Source: Glebionis coronaria
Taxonomy: Eukaryota; Streptophyta; Magnoliopsida; Asterales; Asteraceae
Direction: 5' to 3'
Assembly: GCA_025667525.1 (NCBI GenBank)
Contig: CM046876.1
Location: 533,560,038 to 533,624,037 of the forward strand
DNA length: 64,000 bases
Positions 11,383 through 22,970 of this stretch are shown in pieces (positions within the stretch are counted from its first letter, which is position 1; the number at the start of each line of letters is the position of its first letter). Under the pieces are notes generated by a model. That model made no database searches, was not told the origin of the DNA, and saw nothing but the letters and a program-made list of their open reading frames with translations. Made by a program: the position numbers and the translations under genes.

Positions 11383-12115
11383 CCTATCATATCTCAAAAC
11401 TCTAAAAGCAAGTCTCGGATGAGACTTCATAGGACTATGCATGACTTGACTTAAACAATGCACAGCATAAGCAATGCCTGGCCTAGTCATAGTCAAGTAA
11501 ATCAATTTACCAACAAGTTTATGATATGGAGTGATTTCAACAAGTTCTTCATCATCACCAAACTTATCCTTAAGCTTCTTACTATCTGGATTAACCTCAA
11601 TAGGTGCACCACAAGGTTTACACTTTAACATTCCAAATTCAGAAAGTAACTCGGTATAATACTTTCTTTGAGTTAAACAAATTCCATCAGTTATGTCAAT
11701 AACCTCAATACCAATAAAGTACTTAAGTTTTCCAAGATCCTTAATAAGAAACTTAGAACTCAAGAATTGTTTAAAAACTTGTTAACTTCATCCAAATTAT
11801 TACCAGTAATGACAATGTCATCAACATATACAAGCAACACCAAGAAAATATAATTATTATTCTTTATAGACAATGAAAAATCATTTGTACTTTGAATAAA
11901 GCCATTCTCAAGTAGAACATAAACAAGTTTTTCATTCTATTTTCCTGGTGCTTGCTTCAAGCCATATAAAGATTTTACCAAATTTGCATACTTTATTATT
12001 ATTATTATCACCATAAGCCTTTGGTATTTTCATATATACTTCCTCATCAAGTTCACCATATAAGAAAGCATTATTCTCATCTAATTGAAACAGTGCCCAA
12101 TTATTGCAAACAGCA
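11383..12115 (-). pseudogene. Copia-A reverse transcriptase fragment (C-terminal part)
   Basis: Minus-strand reading gives copia RT blocks: NNAFLYGELDEEVYM near 12050, the MSSKFLIKDLGKLKYFIGIEV block at 11763 and the end of RT with YHKLVGKLIYLTMTRPGIAY. Several stops and a frameshift near 11765-11950 break it. At 12115 the frame stops at the gypsy-II insertion and resumes at 22563. At 11383 it stops at the Athila-like LTR, so its RNase H is not in this window. It is an old copia element that served as landing site for two later insertions. Confidence 0.88.
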
Positions 12116-14779
12116 TGTAAAACCTGTATTTGAAAATTTAGAATATTAAATACGCAGTTTTATTTATTAAAAACTATTCGTATAATTATTCAGAAAATAC
12201 TTATTAATGTCAGAAAATAAAATTTCATGAATATTTATTCAGAAAATAAAATTTCATGAATATTTATTCAGAAAATAAATATAAGACATTCCAGAGTTGA
12301 AACGAAAGAGTAAATCACGTACACGAATGTCTAATATTAAATCACGAAACGAAGCAAAAATCAAAATATATTAGATATGCATATGTTGGGCCGGTTATAA
12401 AAAAGAAAAAAGAAAAGAAGGTTCAATGGGCTAAGGCCCGGTTTTTGTTTTAAAAAAAAGAGGAAAGAAATAGTGGGTTGCGGCCCAGTTTGTGAAAGAC
12501 AAAAAAAGAAAACGGGGGTTTCCCTTTCTCTCTCCCAGCGAACACAAAAAAGGGGGAAGGAGATTAGGGTTGCTGTGTATGCCGCCAGTAATAAGATCAA
12601 GAACAAAAAAAAGGGGGAAAGACGAGGGTATTTTGATTTAGATCCGAATGTCCTTGTTATTCATCCCAAATCTGTTAAAAGGTAAGATAATTCTTCTTGT
12701 TATTCATATCATATCGCGAATCCTATGTTAAATCAAAGAAACATATTTAACAAGGGTATAACCTCGAAACCAGTGGAGGTAGGGGTTGTTTTCTTTTCTG
12801 TTTAACACAAAAACCGAGATACACTAGTGTCTCGGTGTATTCTGTCTCGGCCAGCAACAACGGGTGGTGTTTTGTGGCTGACAGCAACGACTAAAAACAC
12901 AGCCAGAGGTGTTTGGGTTTAAAACGCATCAACAGGGGGTGTTTGGGATTAGCAGGCCGTAAGGGTGCGTTTGGCTATAATAAACAGTGGGAACTTAATA
13001 ATAATCAGTGGGAAGAACATGATTCATCAGTGGGAAGATTTGGACAGAATATAGTGGGTTTTAAATTTATTTAGCGACAGTTTTGCGACAAGAATTTCTG
13101 TCGCAAAATTATTAGGACAAATTTTTATATAGTTTTTAAATGCAGTTTTTGGGTGACACTTTTAGTGACACAGATTTTTGTCACTAACTTCATATAGGCA
13201 GATTTTATATATTTTGTTAATTGTTTTAGTGCGATCGAGAAGGGGTATCTCGGTAGGCTCGGGTTATAGTTTAAATATTAAATATGAAGATTTTAAATTA
13301 TACCTTTTATTACTTACTTTTATAAATGTTTTAATTGTATATTTAAATAAACTAAATTAAATTGTTTTATAATATTTAAAAGGGTATAATTTTATTATAG
13401 AAATTATAAACGATTTTAAAAATTTCTAATTTAGGAAACTTTCTATTTTTAGCAGGGTTACCTATTATAGTATTTATATCACGTCAGAATACGTTTGTAC
13501 CATAATTAATAATAGGTCGATAATACAAAAAAAAGGAATTATATGAAAGATCAGATTTATTAGTTAACGTACATAAAGAAGTTCAGAAATAAATAAAAAT
13601 GAGAAGTTGATAAGATCAGTAAATTAAATAAAGATCAGATAACTTATTCGCGTCTTTATTATTGTAGCTTCCGTGAAGCCCGAGTAGTGTTCGTTCAGTC
13701 TTCCTTCAGTCAGTTACTGGACAAGAGGTACGGATTTTCCGTCCTTTCAGTAAGGACTTCCCTTCTATGCATGATTAGGATTTTCGTCTGCAGCCAGTTG
13801 TTTTTCCCTATCTATATGTTATAAGAATTATCATAAATCAGTTTTATAATTAAGTTAAATTGTTTGAGCCTTATATACAAGCATGACCAGTCAGTAGTAC
13901 TAGTTACGGAGGTGTCGTAACCATGACACTTGAGGCACCGGTGTTGCGACTCAAATGCATGAGAGTGATATCCTGCATCGTCCCACTCAGCTCAGCTTGG
14001 CCATTTTATCATTATTATTAGTGGGGCGTATGGATGCATCCTAGGCTTATCAGTTTACAGTTATCAGGTGAATGTGGTGTGTGCTCTACATCCTTCACAT
14101 TGGAGCTGATGCCTCCACCCAGCACAGTATTTAGAGGTCACCCCTCTACAGTATTTAGAGGTCACCCCTCTACAGTATTTAGAGGTCACCCCTCTATAGC
14201 ATGACGAGGTCACCCCTCCAGTTATTCATGCAATAGTTGTTACAGCACATGACCTATATAAGCTCTTTGCAATTAAAATACAGTAAATGCATGTTTTTAG
14301 ATTTAACAGATAACAGTTCAGTTTTATTATTTATAAATCAGACTTATCAGATTTTCTACAGTTGTCATCACACTCCGCACTCAGTCTTTCAACTTCAATA
14401 ATTATTAATTATTTCAAGTTCAGTATATTCTTATCATGCTTGATATCCGTTCACTGAGCGTTATGCTCAACCGTAGTTCTTTCATATTCTAACGGCAGGT
14501 ACACCAGGACACTCTTAAGGTTATGAGAGGATGTGCATTGGATGGAAGCAATCCAGACTTCTTTACTTTATGCACTTCATTTTTATATTGCCTATTGGAC
14601 ATTGTTCAGTCCTTTCTTTCAGTATTTTACTTTTCATGTTTTGAGCTTATGTTGCATTACCGATGTTTGATTCCGGTATTTCCGTTATGGTTAGTGAATG
14701 TTTTAGGACATTTACCTTATGCTTTGATGACACGCCATAAATATACGTAACGGTCCACTTATCCAAGTGGGGTGTTACA
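12116..14779 (+). mobile_element. 5' LTR of gypsy-II
   Basis: 2,664 bp. Contains a pyrimidine- and purine-run region near 12520-12620, the TCCGTCCTTTCAGTAAGGA block near 13737 and four 24-bp repeats at 14124-14219. It has several short frames but none with recognisable coding content; the 75-codon frame at 14523 is present in both LTRs yet has no domain I know. Confidence 0.93.
14124..14219 (+). repeat. 24-bp tandem repeat in the 5' LTR, four copies
   Basis: Unit ACAGTATTTAGAGGTCACCC plus CTCT; three near-perfect copies and one degenerate last copy (ATAGCATGACGAGGTCACCC plus CTCC). Confidence 0.93.
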
Positions 14780-14783
14780 ATTA

Positions 14784-14795
14784 TGGTATCAGAGC
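14784..14795 (+). other. Primer-binding site, initiator tRNA-Met type
   Basis: TGGTATCAGAGC four bases after the 5' LTR end, the standard plant PBS complementary to the 3' end of initiator tRNA-Met. Confidence 0.93.
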
Positions 14796-16594
14796 CAGGT
14801 TCGACCTGTAGGCTCTAAAACTTGACCTGTGACTAGTGGGGTAGTCACCAGGAACTTCCCAGATTTTGGCGTTGTTATCTTTCATGTTTCACATGCATTT
14901 GTCAGTCAGTTTTCTTTAGTTATCAGTCGGTTTTCTTAAAGTTTTTGACTAAGTAAAAGGTTGGTACATGACTAGCCATATTTAGTCGCATGTTCTTTTT
15001 AGCGAATTTCCGTTTTGGTGAACTGGCCATAGACGTTCACCCTTGCCCGTTCAGATTTTTGTATAGATGAACTGACCATAGGCGTTCATCCTTACTCATG
15101 TCAGATTCATGTTTTTAGTCGAATATTACTTGGTGAACCAGCCCATATACGTTCACCAATGTTCATATCAAATTTCATGCTTGTCAGTCGAATGTTGTCT
15201 TGTGAACCGATCTATAGTTGTTGACCTTTGTCATATCATGACATTTCATAAAATCTTGACAAATGTGAATTGGACTACAGCCAACCATATTTAGTCCCAG
15301 ATTGTACATTTCTGTACATGACAGTTCTCATGAAATTTTGACATGTATGGATCGAACCATAATCACCCATACTTAGTCACATGTTTTCTTCTTTGAATTC
15401 TAGGGATAGAACTATAGCCATCCACAACAGTTGTTGTTAAACCTCAGTTGATCATACTCTTATGTTCTTTATAACAATCTAGTTTTCATAATCCAAGTTG
15501 ATGTCGCCTTCAGGCGGACTCAATTTCATGTCTCCTTATGAGGATTATTTTTTTCAGCAAGGTGATGATGTTTTCATGCTAAGATACAGAAGGGGTTACT
15601 ATAAAAATCCTAGATTTTCATAATAATCATGTTTGATCTTCATCAGTCATGTCTTCATGCTGAACATTGTTGAAATTTCGTGTAACCATATTCTTGAAAC
15701 TCTATACAACCAGCTTTAAGTCCATGCAGGAATTACCAGGCTATCATGTTACTCATTTCAGTTCGGTTTACTACCGTTTAAAATTAATTAATTTCTTTGA
15801 TCATGTCAAACAAGCGACACCAGTATCGGTCATCCCATAAAATTTCCACCAGTGCCATGTACAATATTCCATCTGTACCCCATGTACAGTGTCTCAGTTA
15901 TACTCCATGTACAGTATTTCATGAGTACTCCACGTACAGTGTCTCAGTTATACTCCATGTATAGTATTTCATGAGTACTCCACGTACAGTGTCTCAGATA
16001 TGCTCCATGTGTCGTATTCATTTTGTACTTCACGTACAGTAGTCCAGGTGTACTCTAGGTACCCTACTCCATGGATATTACTAATCGATCCCCAATCATC
16101 TCAGGCGTTGCCACCTGTCGATATTCTACCAGATGCTGATGCTGCTCGTGAGTTGAACATTTTACCAGATACTGATGCTGCTAACAATTTGAAGACCTCA
16201 CAAATGCTGATGCTGCTGATACTTTGGAGATTTCTCAAGATGCTGATGTTGTTTATACTATGAAGACTCTGCAGAACAAGGACGAAAACTATAAATTTGA
16301 AATTTCTGACAAGAATAAATGTCAACCATCAGACACTACCATTCCATTCCATGCTTTTACCTTCTCAGCTTGATGTCACACTTCACTCAGCTAACCTTTC
16401 ATTCAGAAGAGTGGGAACCAGAACCCAACCGGCAACTCAGCACAATAGTTACATGAATCACGGTCGTGATAATGACCATCATAAATTGACAAACAAGCAG
16501 TAGTGACAACCACCGTGCTTATAATTAAGCACTCAGTAAACATCGGAACTCCGGAACGGACGTGACCAGAAATACAGAGGTCAGTAGTCTAACC
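14796..16594 (+). other. Gypsy-II internal 5' region, decayed gag area with repeats
   Basis: No intact frame. Degenerate repeats occupy much of it. At 15010-15440 a 60-80-bp unit recurs around GAACTGACCATAGGCGTTCA. At 15850-16050 a 50-bp unit around ACTCCATGTACAGTATTTCA recurs. At 16125-16265 a unit of about 48 bp encodes Asp/Ala-rich repeats (LPDTDAAN). These may be what is left of a low-complexity gag or spacer. The repeats continue the pattern of a non-autonomous element. Confidence 0.5.
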
Positions 16595-16599
16595 GGTCC

Positions 16600-16921
16600 T
16601 GTTGGAAATACGTTTTACGTATTAGAAAGGATCGGTCACTCCAACAATAGTTCATGTTATAGCTCGTAGTTTAGTTATTTACATTTATCAAACAAAGCCC
16701 AAAACCGAGCCCATGGATTGTATGGACCGGCGGCCTAATGTAAACCCAAGCCCATCTCATGGGCTTGGGTATATAAACCCTCTCCTTTGATGGAGAGGGT
16801 GGTGTGGTTTCATCATTTTCACATAGTTCCTTTTAACTTTCTCTCTCTAAAGTGTGAAATCCACCATCTTTCTATCTCTTTCTCTCTCTCTAAAACATAA
16901 GCATAGATTTACATTTCTACA
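16600..16921 (+). mobile_element. Copia solo LTR nested in gypsy-II
   Basis: 322 bp beginning TGTTGGAAATACG and ending ATTTCTACA, flanked on both sides by GGTCC (16595-16599 and 16922-16926). It is the same family as the copia-B LTRs (reverse complement at 26828 and 54841). It shares the CCCAAGCCC...GGGCTTGGG hairpin and the TATATAAA box (16770-16777). The internal region is gone, so the LTRs recombined after insertion. Confidence 0.95.
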
Positions 16922-17700
16922 GGTCCGCCAATCCTAGCAGTTACCAAAAAATTTCAGCCTTGTCCAGATTCATCCACTAAAACACATGTCAAGACAGCAG
17001 TCAAGACATAGGTCTCAGGTATCATTTCGGAAGACACATATCAGGACACCAGTCATGGTACACGTCATACAAATCTTTTCCCAAAATACGACTCAGAACT
17101 CATAACTTCAGTATGTTTCTAAACCAGACCCTCAGTAATTCAGGGTACCTTTCAAAAAGGGATATACCCATTCTATTATGCCACGCATGAATCAGATCAT
17201 TTAAAAATTCAGTCACCACCACTAGAGTATTACTCAGGTTAAACACGCAGTATTCATTCTGAGAGGTTACAAACGAACACATTCAGTGAAAAATTGTCAC
17301 GTTTGCTTCGCCTATTCATATGTCAGCTTTATCTTAAATCGAATATTTACCTACCTCCTAGCCAGAAAAGACTCCATAGTATTACCATATTTATAAGGTT
17401 TTCCTTCCAGTTGAAGACAAGATCCATCTTACTAACTCCCAAATATAGTCATTTTATTTTCTGCCAGAAATTAGTACAAGTTGTTATGCTTTACAGCAAG
17501 TGACTTATTAATCTAAAGCTACGAAAACCTTATAGCTACCAGATATAAATCCACTTCTGAAGTTCCTAAAATTCATGATCAGCAGATTATTCCAGAGTTC
17601 CTAGCTGTAATTTTAGAAAGTTTTCCAGAAATTCCTTCCTAACCACGAGACGAAATTTAACATAGAGCTTGTCTCAAGGACATAACCTGTTTTCAGAACT

Positions 17701-18414
17701 CTTTATCGTAGGGCTTCGGCTAAGTTAAAAGAATTGCAGCATTAGCTGCAAGAGTTACCGGAACGAGGCTTTAATCGCCCTAGCACACCATCAGAAGGTG
17801 CACCACTTTCTGTCTATAAGAAATAAGGCCGGTAACATGAGATCCTGTATCAATCACCGAATTTTTTTTACAAGATCACCATTCATGATCGTTGTTCATC
17901 TCACGTATATAAGGTTTATCTAATCTGCTACGATGTCTTAAACATTCCAGAACAATTCTCGATCATGCTACCATCAATGGTGAGGGAAAGGACATGATGT
18001 TTACCAGACTGTTGTTGCACATATTATAGTCTCTCCAAAATTTTGATTTATACTCCTGAGCTCCCAAATGCCTCAGCTATATTATGGAATTGATGAATAA
18101 ATTTTTTCCTATGAATTCTCAGACAAAATCGTCAGTATATTTATTGATAACATTCTGATCTACTAAATTTTAGAGAAGAACACGAGAATCATCTTCTCAC
18201 AGTTGTACAGAATCTTCGATAGGAGAAAATTTTATACGCAGCTTCCCAGATGTAAATCCCAGTTGAACAAGGTGGCGTTTCTGAGCCACCCTATTTCAGT
18301 AGAAGTAATTTCAGACAATCCTGCAAAGGTGAAGGCCATCACCTGATGGTCCCGACCAACGCCTGTGAACGAAGTACAAATTTTCTAGAACTCAATTGAC
18401 TGCTACCGCAGAAA
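17701..18414 (+). pseudogene. Decayed Ty3/gypsy reverse transcriptase of gypsy-II
   Basis: Across three frames, with stops, the translation still follows RT: YRRASAKLKELQ near 17701 (normally PYRMAPAELKEL), a position equivalent to [10 protein letters not shown](K)KKDG near 17790, FIDNILIY near 18139 in place of the FIDDILIY catalytic block, and LNKVAFLSHPIS near 18270 followed by NPAKVKAIT. The catalytic second Asp is changed to Asn and the reading frame is broken many times. No clear RNase H or integrase was seen. Confidence 0.75.
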
Positions 18415-19770
18415 TTGATGACAGTTCTCACTAAAAATTCTTCCATAACTATTCAACCAGATTTCCACCAAAATGTCCCATAATCCCAGGCAGAATTTTG
18501 ATAGAAGCAGTATCACACCTTGATGTAACTATGTTCATATCTCATTGCCTGACATACCACAGGTTCAAGATAGAACGTCGTCATGCTAGTGAGTTACTAC
18601 AATCCTTAGAAATTTCTGAGCAGAAATGAGACGAAATTTCATGAGATTGTTATCAGTTACCACATACTCAAAAAAAGTATGATACTATCTAAGTAGTCGT
18701 CAACCATGTAATCAACTTGTGCTTTTTCTTTCATCCGAAAGGATTACGCAGTAGTGAACCTGCAGAAAATCTAGCAGTAAATTGTACGAATTCAAGGTAT
18801 TCCATCGACCATCATATCACACAGAATTCATGTTCACGGTCACGTGTATGTTTACGTTCACTTACGTTCACGTTTATTTTCGCTTTCACGTTTACGTCTC
18901 ATTCACAGTGAGATGCTGTTTCAGTTCATGTTTTGTGCTATATCATGATTTAAGTTCACGTTAGCGTTCATAACATTGTCCACGTTCAGGTTCGTGTTCC
19001 ATCTCGCGATACGCGTTTTACAGTTTATTACCGAATACGGTTACAGGCAGCTTGAGAAACCAGACCCATGTATAGCACATCTATTCCATAACTAGGCAGA
19101 CGTTTTACGTATCAAGCTGTATCGTTTGGAATTCTTTCCTCAGTCAGCATATGTTCATGATATGTCCTAGCATCACGTTCACAGAATGCTTCATGTATTA
19201 CTGTGCACAATATATTCCATGCCCAACATTCCTCATATAATCGTGAACCACGTTCACAATTGCTCACGTAACACGTTCACAATTGTTCACGTAGTTCGTC
19301 CTTATATATTTTTAGCAGCTTGCTCAGATATAAAAATGTCATCTTCAGGATATGTATACGTACTGTTTTACGTATCCTACATGCTATAGCTTATTCATTC
19401 TATCAGATTCAGAAAATCCATCTTAAGTATGGAACCAGAAACTAATCAGCATCATCAGGACAGGGTCATCAGGACCAAGATGGTCATTATGTTTAAACCT
19501 TTTAAGGAATCGTTTCAAGCGGCAAGCCACTCAAAACGGAGGAGTCCATCCGGACCTCACATTCCTTTTCCTTTAATAAATCCAGTTAAGTCCTTTCAGT
19601 CATGTCACGTTACATGATCATTTCAGTCATGTCATGTTTATACCTATCAGCAATATTATGTCTTAATTAGAAGACGGATTATTCTTCAGCTTATTTGTCT
19701 TTTCAGTTACGTGTCCTTTTCAGTTACATGTCCTTTTCAGCTTTTATAAATTCATCAGCTTATTACCTTT
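18415..19770 (+). other. Gypsy-II internal 3' region
   Basis: No long frame. From about 18828 to 19300 it contains many copies of short CACGTT/ACGTTCAC words (for example TTCACGTTTACG), a degenerate simple repeat. Other parts show nothing I can assign. Confidence 0.5.
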
Positions 19771-19871
19771 AATTCGAGGACGAATTTCTTTTTTTTTAGA
19801 GGGGAAGAATTGTAAAACCCGGTTTAATCGTGTTCTTAATTCGAGGACGAATTTTTTTAGAGGGAAAGAAT
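19771..19871 (+). repeat. Duplicated polypurine tract and LTR-start junction
   Basis: AATTCGAGGACGAATTT, a T run, AGAGGGGAAGAAT and TGTAAAACCC appear at 19771-19820. The same order appears again at 19838-19880, where the second TGTAAAACC at 19872 begins the real 3' LTR. Only about 25 bp of LTR start lies in the first copy. The second tract (AGAGGGAAAGAAT) is the likely functional PPT. Confidence 0.85.
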
Positions 19872-22562
19872 TGTAAAACCAGTATTTGAAAATTTAGAAT
19901 ATTAAATACGCAGTTTTATTTATTAAAAACTATTCATATAATTATTCAGAAAATACTTATTAATGTCAGAAGATAAAATTTCATGAATATTTATTCAGAA
20001 AATAAAATTTCATGAATATTTATTTAGAAAATAAATATAAGACATTTCAGAGTTGAAACGAAAAAGTAAATCACGTACACGAACGTCTAATATTAAAGCA
20101 CGAAACGAAGCAAAATTCAAAATATATTAGATATGCATATGTTGGGCCGGCTATAAAAAAAAGAAAAGAAAAGAAGGTTCAATGGGCTAAGGCCCCGTTT
20201 TTGTTTTAAAAAAAAATGAAAGAAATAGTGGGTTGCGACCCAGTTTGTGAAAGAAAAAAAAAGAAAACGGGGGTTTCCCTTTCTCTCTCCCAGCGAACAC
20301 AAAAAAAAGGGGGGGGAGGAGATTAGGGTTGTTGTGTATGCCGCCAATAATAAGATCAAGAACAAAAAAAAGGGGAAAGACGAGGGTATTTTGATTATAG
20401 ATCCGAATGTCCTTGTTATTCATCCCAAATTTGTTAAAAGGTAAGATCATTCTTCTTGTTATTCATATGATATCGCGAATCCTATGTTAAATCAAAGAAA
20501 CGTATTTAACAAGGGTATAACCTCGAAACCAGTGGAGGTAGGGGTCGTTTTCTTTTCTGTTTAACACAAAAACCGAGACACACTAGTTTCTCAGTGTATT
20601 CTATCTCGGCCAGTAACAACGGGTGGTGTTTTGTGGTTGACAACAATGACTAAAAACACAGCCAGGGGTGTTTGGGTTTTAAACGCAGCAACAGGGGTGT
20701 TTGGGATTAGCATGCCGTAAGGGTGCGTTTGGCTATAATAAACAGTGGGAACTTAATAATAATCAGTGGGAAGAACATGATCCATCAATGGGAAGATTTG
20801 GACAGAATATAGTGTGTTTTAAAATTTATTTAGCGACAGTTTTGCGACAAGAATTTCCGTCGCAGAATTATTAGGACAGATTTTTATACAGTTTTTAAAT
20901 GCAGTTTTTGGTGACACTTTTAGTGACACAGATTTTTGTCACTAACTTCATATAGGCAGATTTTATATATTTTGTTAATTGTTTTAGTGCGATCGAGAAG
21001 GTGTATCTCGGTAGGCTCGGGTTATAGTTTAAACATTAAATATGAAGATTTTAAATTATACCTTTTATACTTACTTTTATAAATGTTTTAATTGTATATT
21101 TAAATAAATTAAATTAAATAGTTTTATAATATTTAAAAGGGTATAATTTTATTATAGAAATTATAAACGATTTTGAAAATTTCTAATTTAGGAAACTTTC
21201 TATTTTTAGCATGGTTACCTATTATAGTATTAATATCACGTCAGAATACGTTTGTACCATAATTAATAATAGGTTGATAATACAAAAAAAAGGAATTATA
21301 GGAAAGATCAGATTTATCACTTAACGTACGTAAAGAAGTTCAGAAATAAACAAAAAAATGAGAAGCTGATAAGATCAGTAAATTAAATAAAGACCAGATA
21401 ACTTATTCGCGTCTTTATTATTGTAGCTTCCGTGAAGCCCGAGTAGTGTTCGTTCAGTCTTCCTTCAGTCAGTTACTAGACAAGAGGTACGGATTTTCCG
21501 TCCTTTCAGTAAGGACTTCCATTCTATGCATGATTAGGATTTTCGTCTGCAGCCAGTTGTTTTTCCCTATTTATATGTTATAAGAATTATCAGAAATCAG
21601 TTTTATAATTAAGTTAAATTGCCTGAGCCTTATATACAAGCATGAGCAGTCAGTAGTACTAGTTACGGAGGTACCGTAACCATGACACTTGAGGCACCAG
21701 TGTTGTGACTCACATGCAGGAGAGTGATATCCTACATCGTCCCACTCAGATCAACTTGGCCATTTTATCAGTATTATTAGTGGGGCGTATGGATGCATCC
21801 TAGGCTTATCAGTTTACAGTTATCAGGTGAATGTGGTGTGTGCTCTACATCCTTCACATTGGAGCTGATCCCTCCACCCAACACAGTATTTAGAGGTCAC
21901 CCCTCTACATTATTTAGAGGTCACCCCTCTACATTATTTAGAGGTCACCCCTCTATAGTATTTAGAGGTCACCCCTCTATAGCATGACGAGGTCACCCCT
22001 CCAGTTATTCATGCAACAATTGTTACATCACATGACCTATATAAGCTCTTGGCAATTAAAATACAGTAAAAGCATGTTTTCAGATTTAACATATAACAGT
22101 TCAGTTTTATTATTTATAAATCTGACTTATCATATTTTCTATAGTTTTCATCACACTCCGCATTCAGTCTTTCAACTTCAGTAATTATTAATTTTTTCAA
22201 GTTCAATATATTCTTATCATGCTTGATATCCGTTCACTGAGCGTTATGCTCAACCGTAGTTCTTTCATATTCTAACGGCAGGTACACCAGGACACTCTTA
22301 AGATTATGAGAGGATGTGCATTGGATGGAAGAAATCAAGACTTCTTTACTTTATGCACTTCATTTTTATATTGCATGTTGGACATTGTTCAGTCCTTTCT
22401 TTCAGTATTTTACTTTTCATGTTTTGAGCTTATGTTGCATTACAGATGTTTGATTCCGGTATTTCCGTTATGGTCAGTTAATGTTTTAGGACATTTACCT
22501 TATGCTTTGATGACACGCCATAAATACACGTAACGGTCCACTTATCCAAGTGGGGTGTTACA
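19872..22562 (+). mobile_element. 3' LTR of gypsy-II
   Basis: 2,691 bp, colinear with the 5' LTR with many substitutions and small indels. It has five copies of the 24-bp repeat against four. It is followed directly by the CAGCA duplication. Confidence 0.93.
21883..22002 (+). repeat. 24-bp tandem repeat in the 3' LTR, five copies
   Basis: Same unit as at 14124; second and third copies carry ACATT in place of ACAGT, and the fifth is the degenerate GACGAGG copy. Confidence 0.93.
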
Positions 22563-22970
22563 CAGCAAGACTTAAAACACATCTAACAATAACCATTTTC
22601 ACAACAGGAGAAAAGGTCGCCTCATAATCAATTCCGTTTCTTTGATTAAAGCCTTTAACAACTAGCTTAGCTTTAAATCTTTCAAAATCTCCACTAGATT
22701 TATACTTAACTTTCCATATCCATTTACATGGATTTGCTTTTCTTCCTTCAGGAAGATTAATAATAATCCAAGTATTATTTCTTTTTAAAGCTTCTATTTC
22801 TTGATTCATAGTCTCTATCAATATGTTATCTTTGATAGCTTCATAATAAGTAGATGGCTCATGAATCTTATTCAAATTAGTAGCAAAAACAAAATTGTCA
22901 ATGCTAAGATTAGCATAACTCACAACCTTGTTAATACTACATTTAACATCTTATTCAAATTAGTAGCCTT
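22563..22970 (-). pseudogene. Copia-A reverse transcriptase fragment (N-terminal part)
   Basis: Minus-strand reading has NYANLS-like and [17 protein letters not shown] blocks upstream of RT, then the RT start with [31 protein letters not shown] and [19 protein letters not shown]. This run is open from 22923 to the insertion point and joins the frame at 12115 through the CAGCA duplication. A stop upstream (near 22960) shows older decay. The copia match fades at about 22970. Confidence 0.88.

Larger units (their letters stand above)
12116..22562 (+). mobile_element. Complete but decayed Ty3/gypsy retrotransposon (gypsy-II)
   Basis: LTRs at 12116-14779 and 19872-22562 both start TGTAAAACC and end GGGGTGTTACA. 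The target duplication CAGCA stands at 12111-12115 and 22563-22567. An initiator-tRNA-Met PBS follows the 5' LTR and an AGAGGGAAAGAA polypurine tract precedes the 3' LTR. The 5.1-kb internal region has no long frame, only a heavily mutated RT (17701-18414). The element splits the copia-A RT gene exactly at the duplicated CAGCA. The two LTRs differ by many substitutions and small indels, so the insertion is much older than copia-B and gypsy-III. Confidence 0.95.

Noticed and set aside
14523..14750. 75-codon frame in the gypsy-II 5' LTR, also at 22306-22533
   Set aside because: Present in both LTRs because they are copies. The composition is hydrophobic but there is no known domain and no start context; treated as chance within the LTR.
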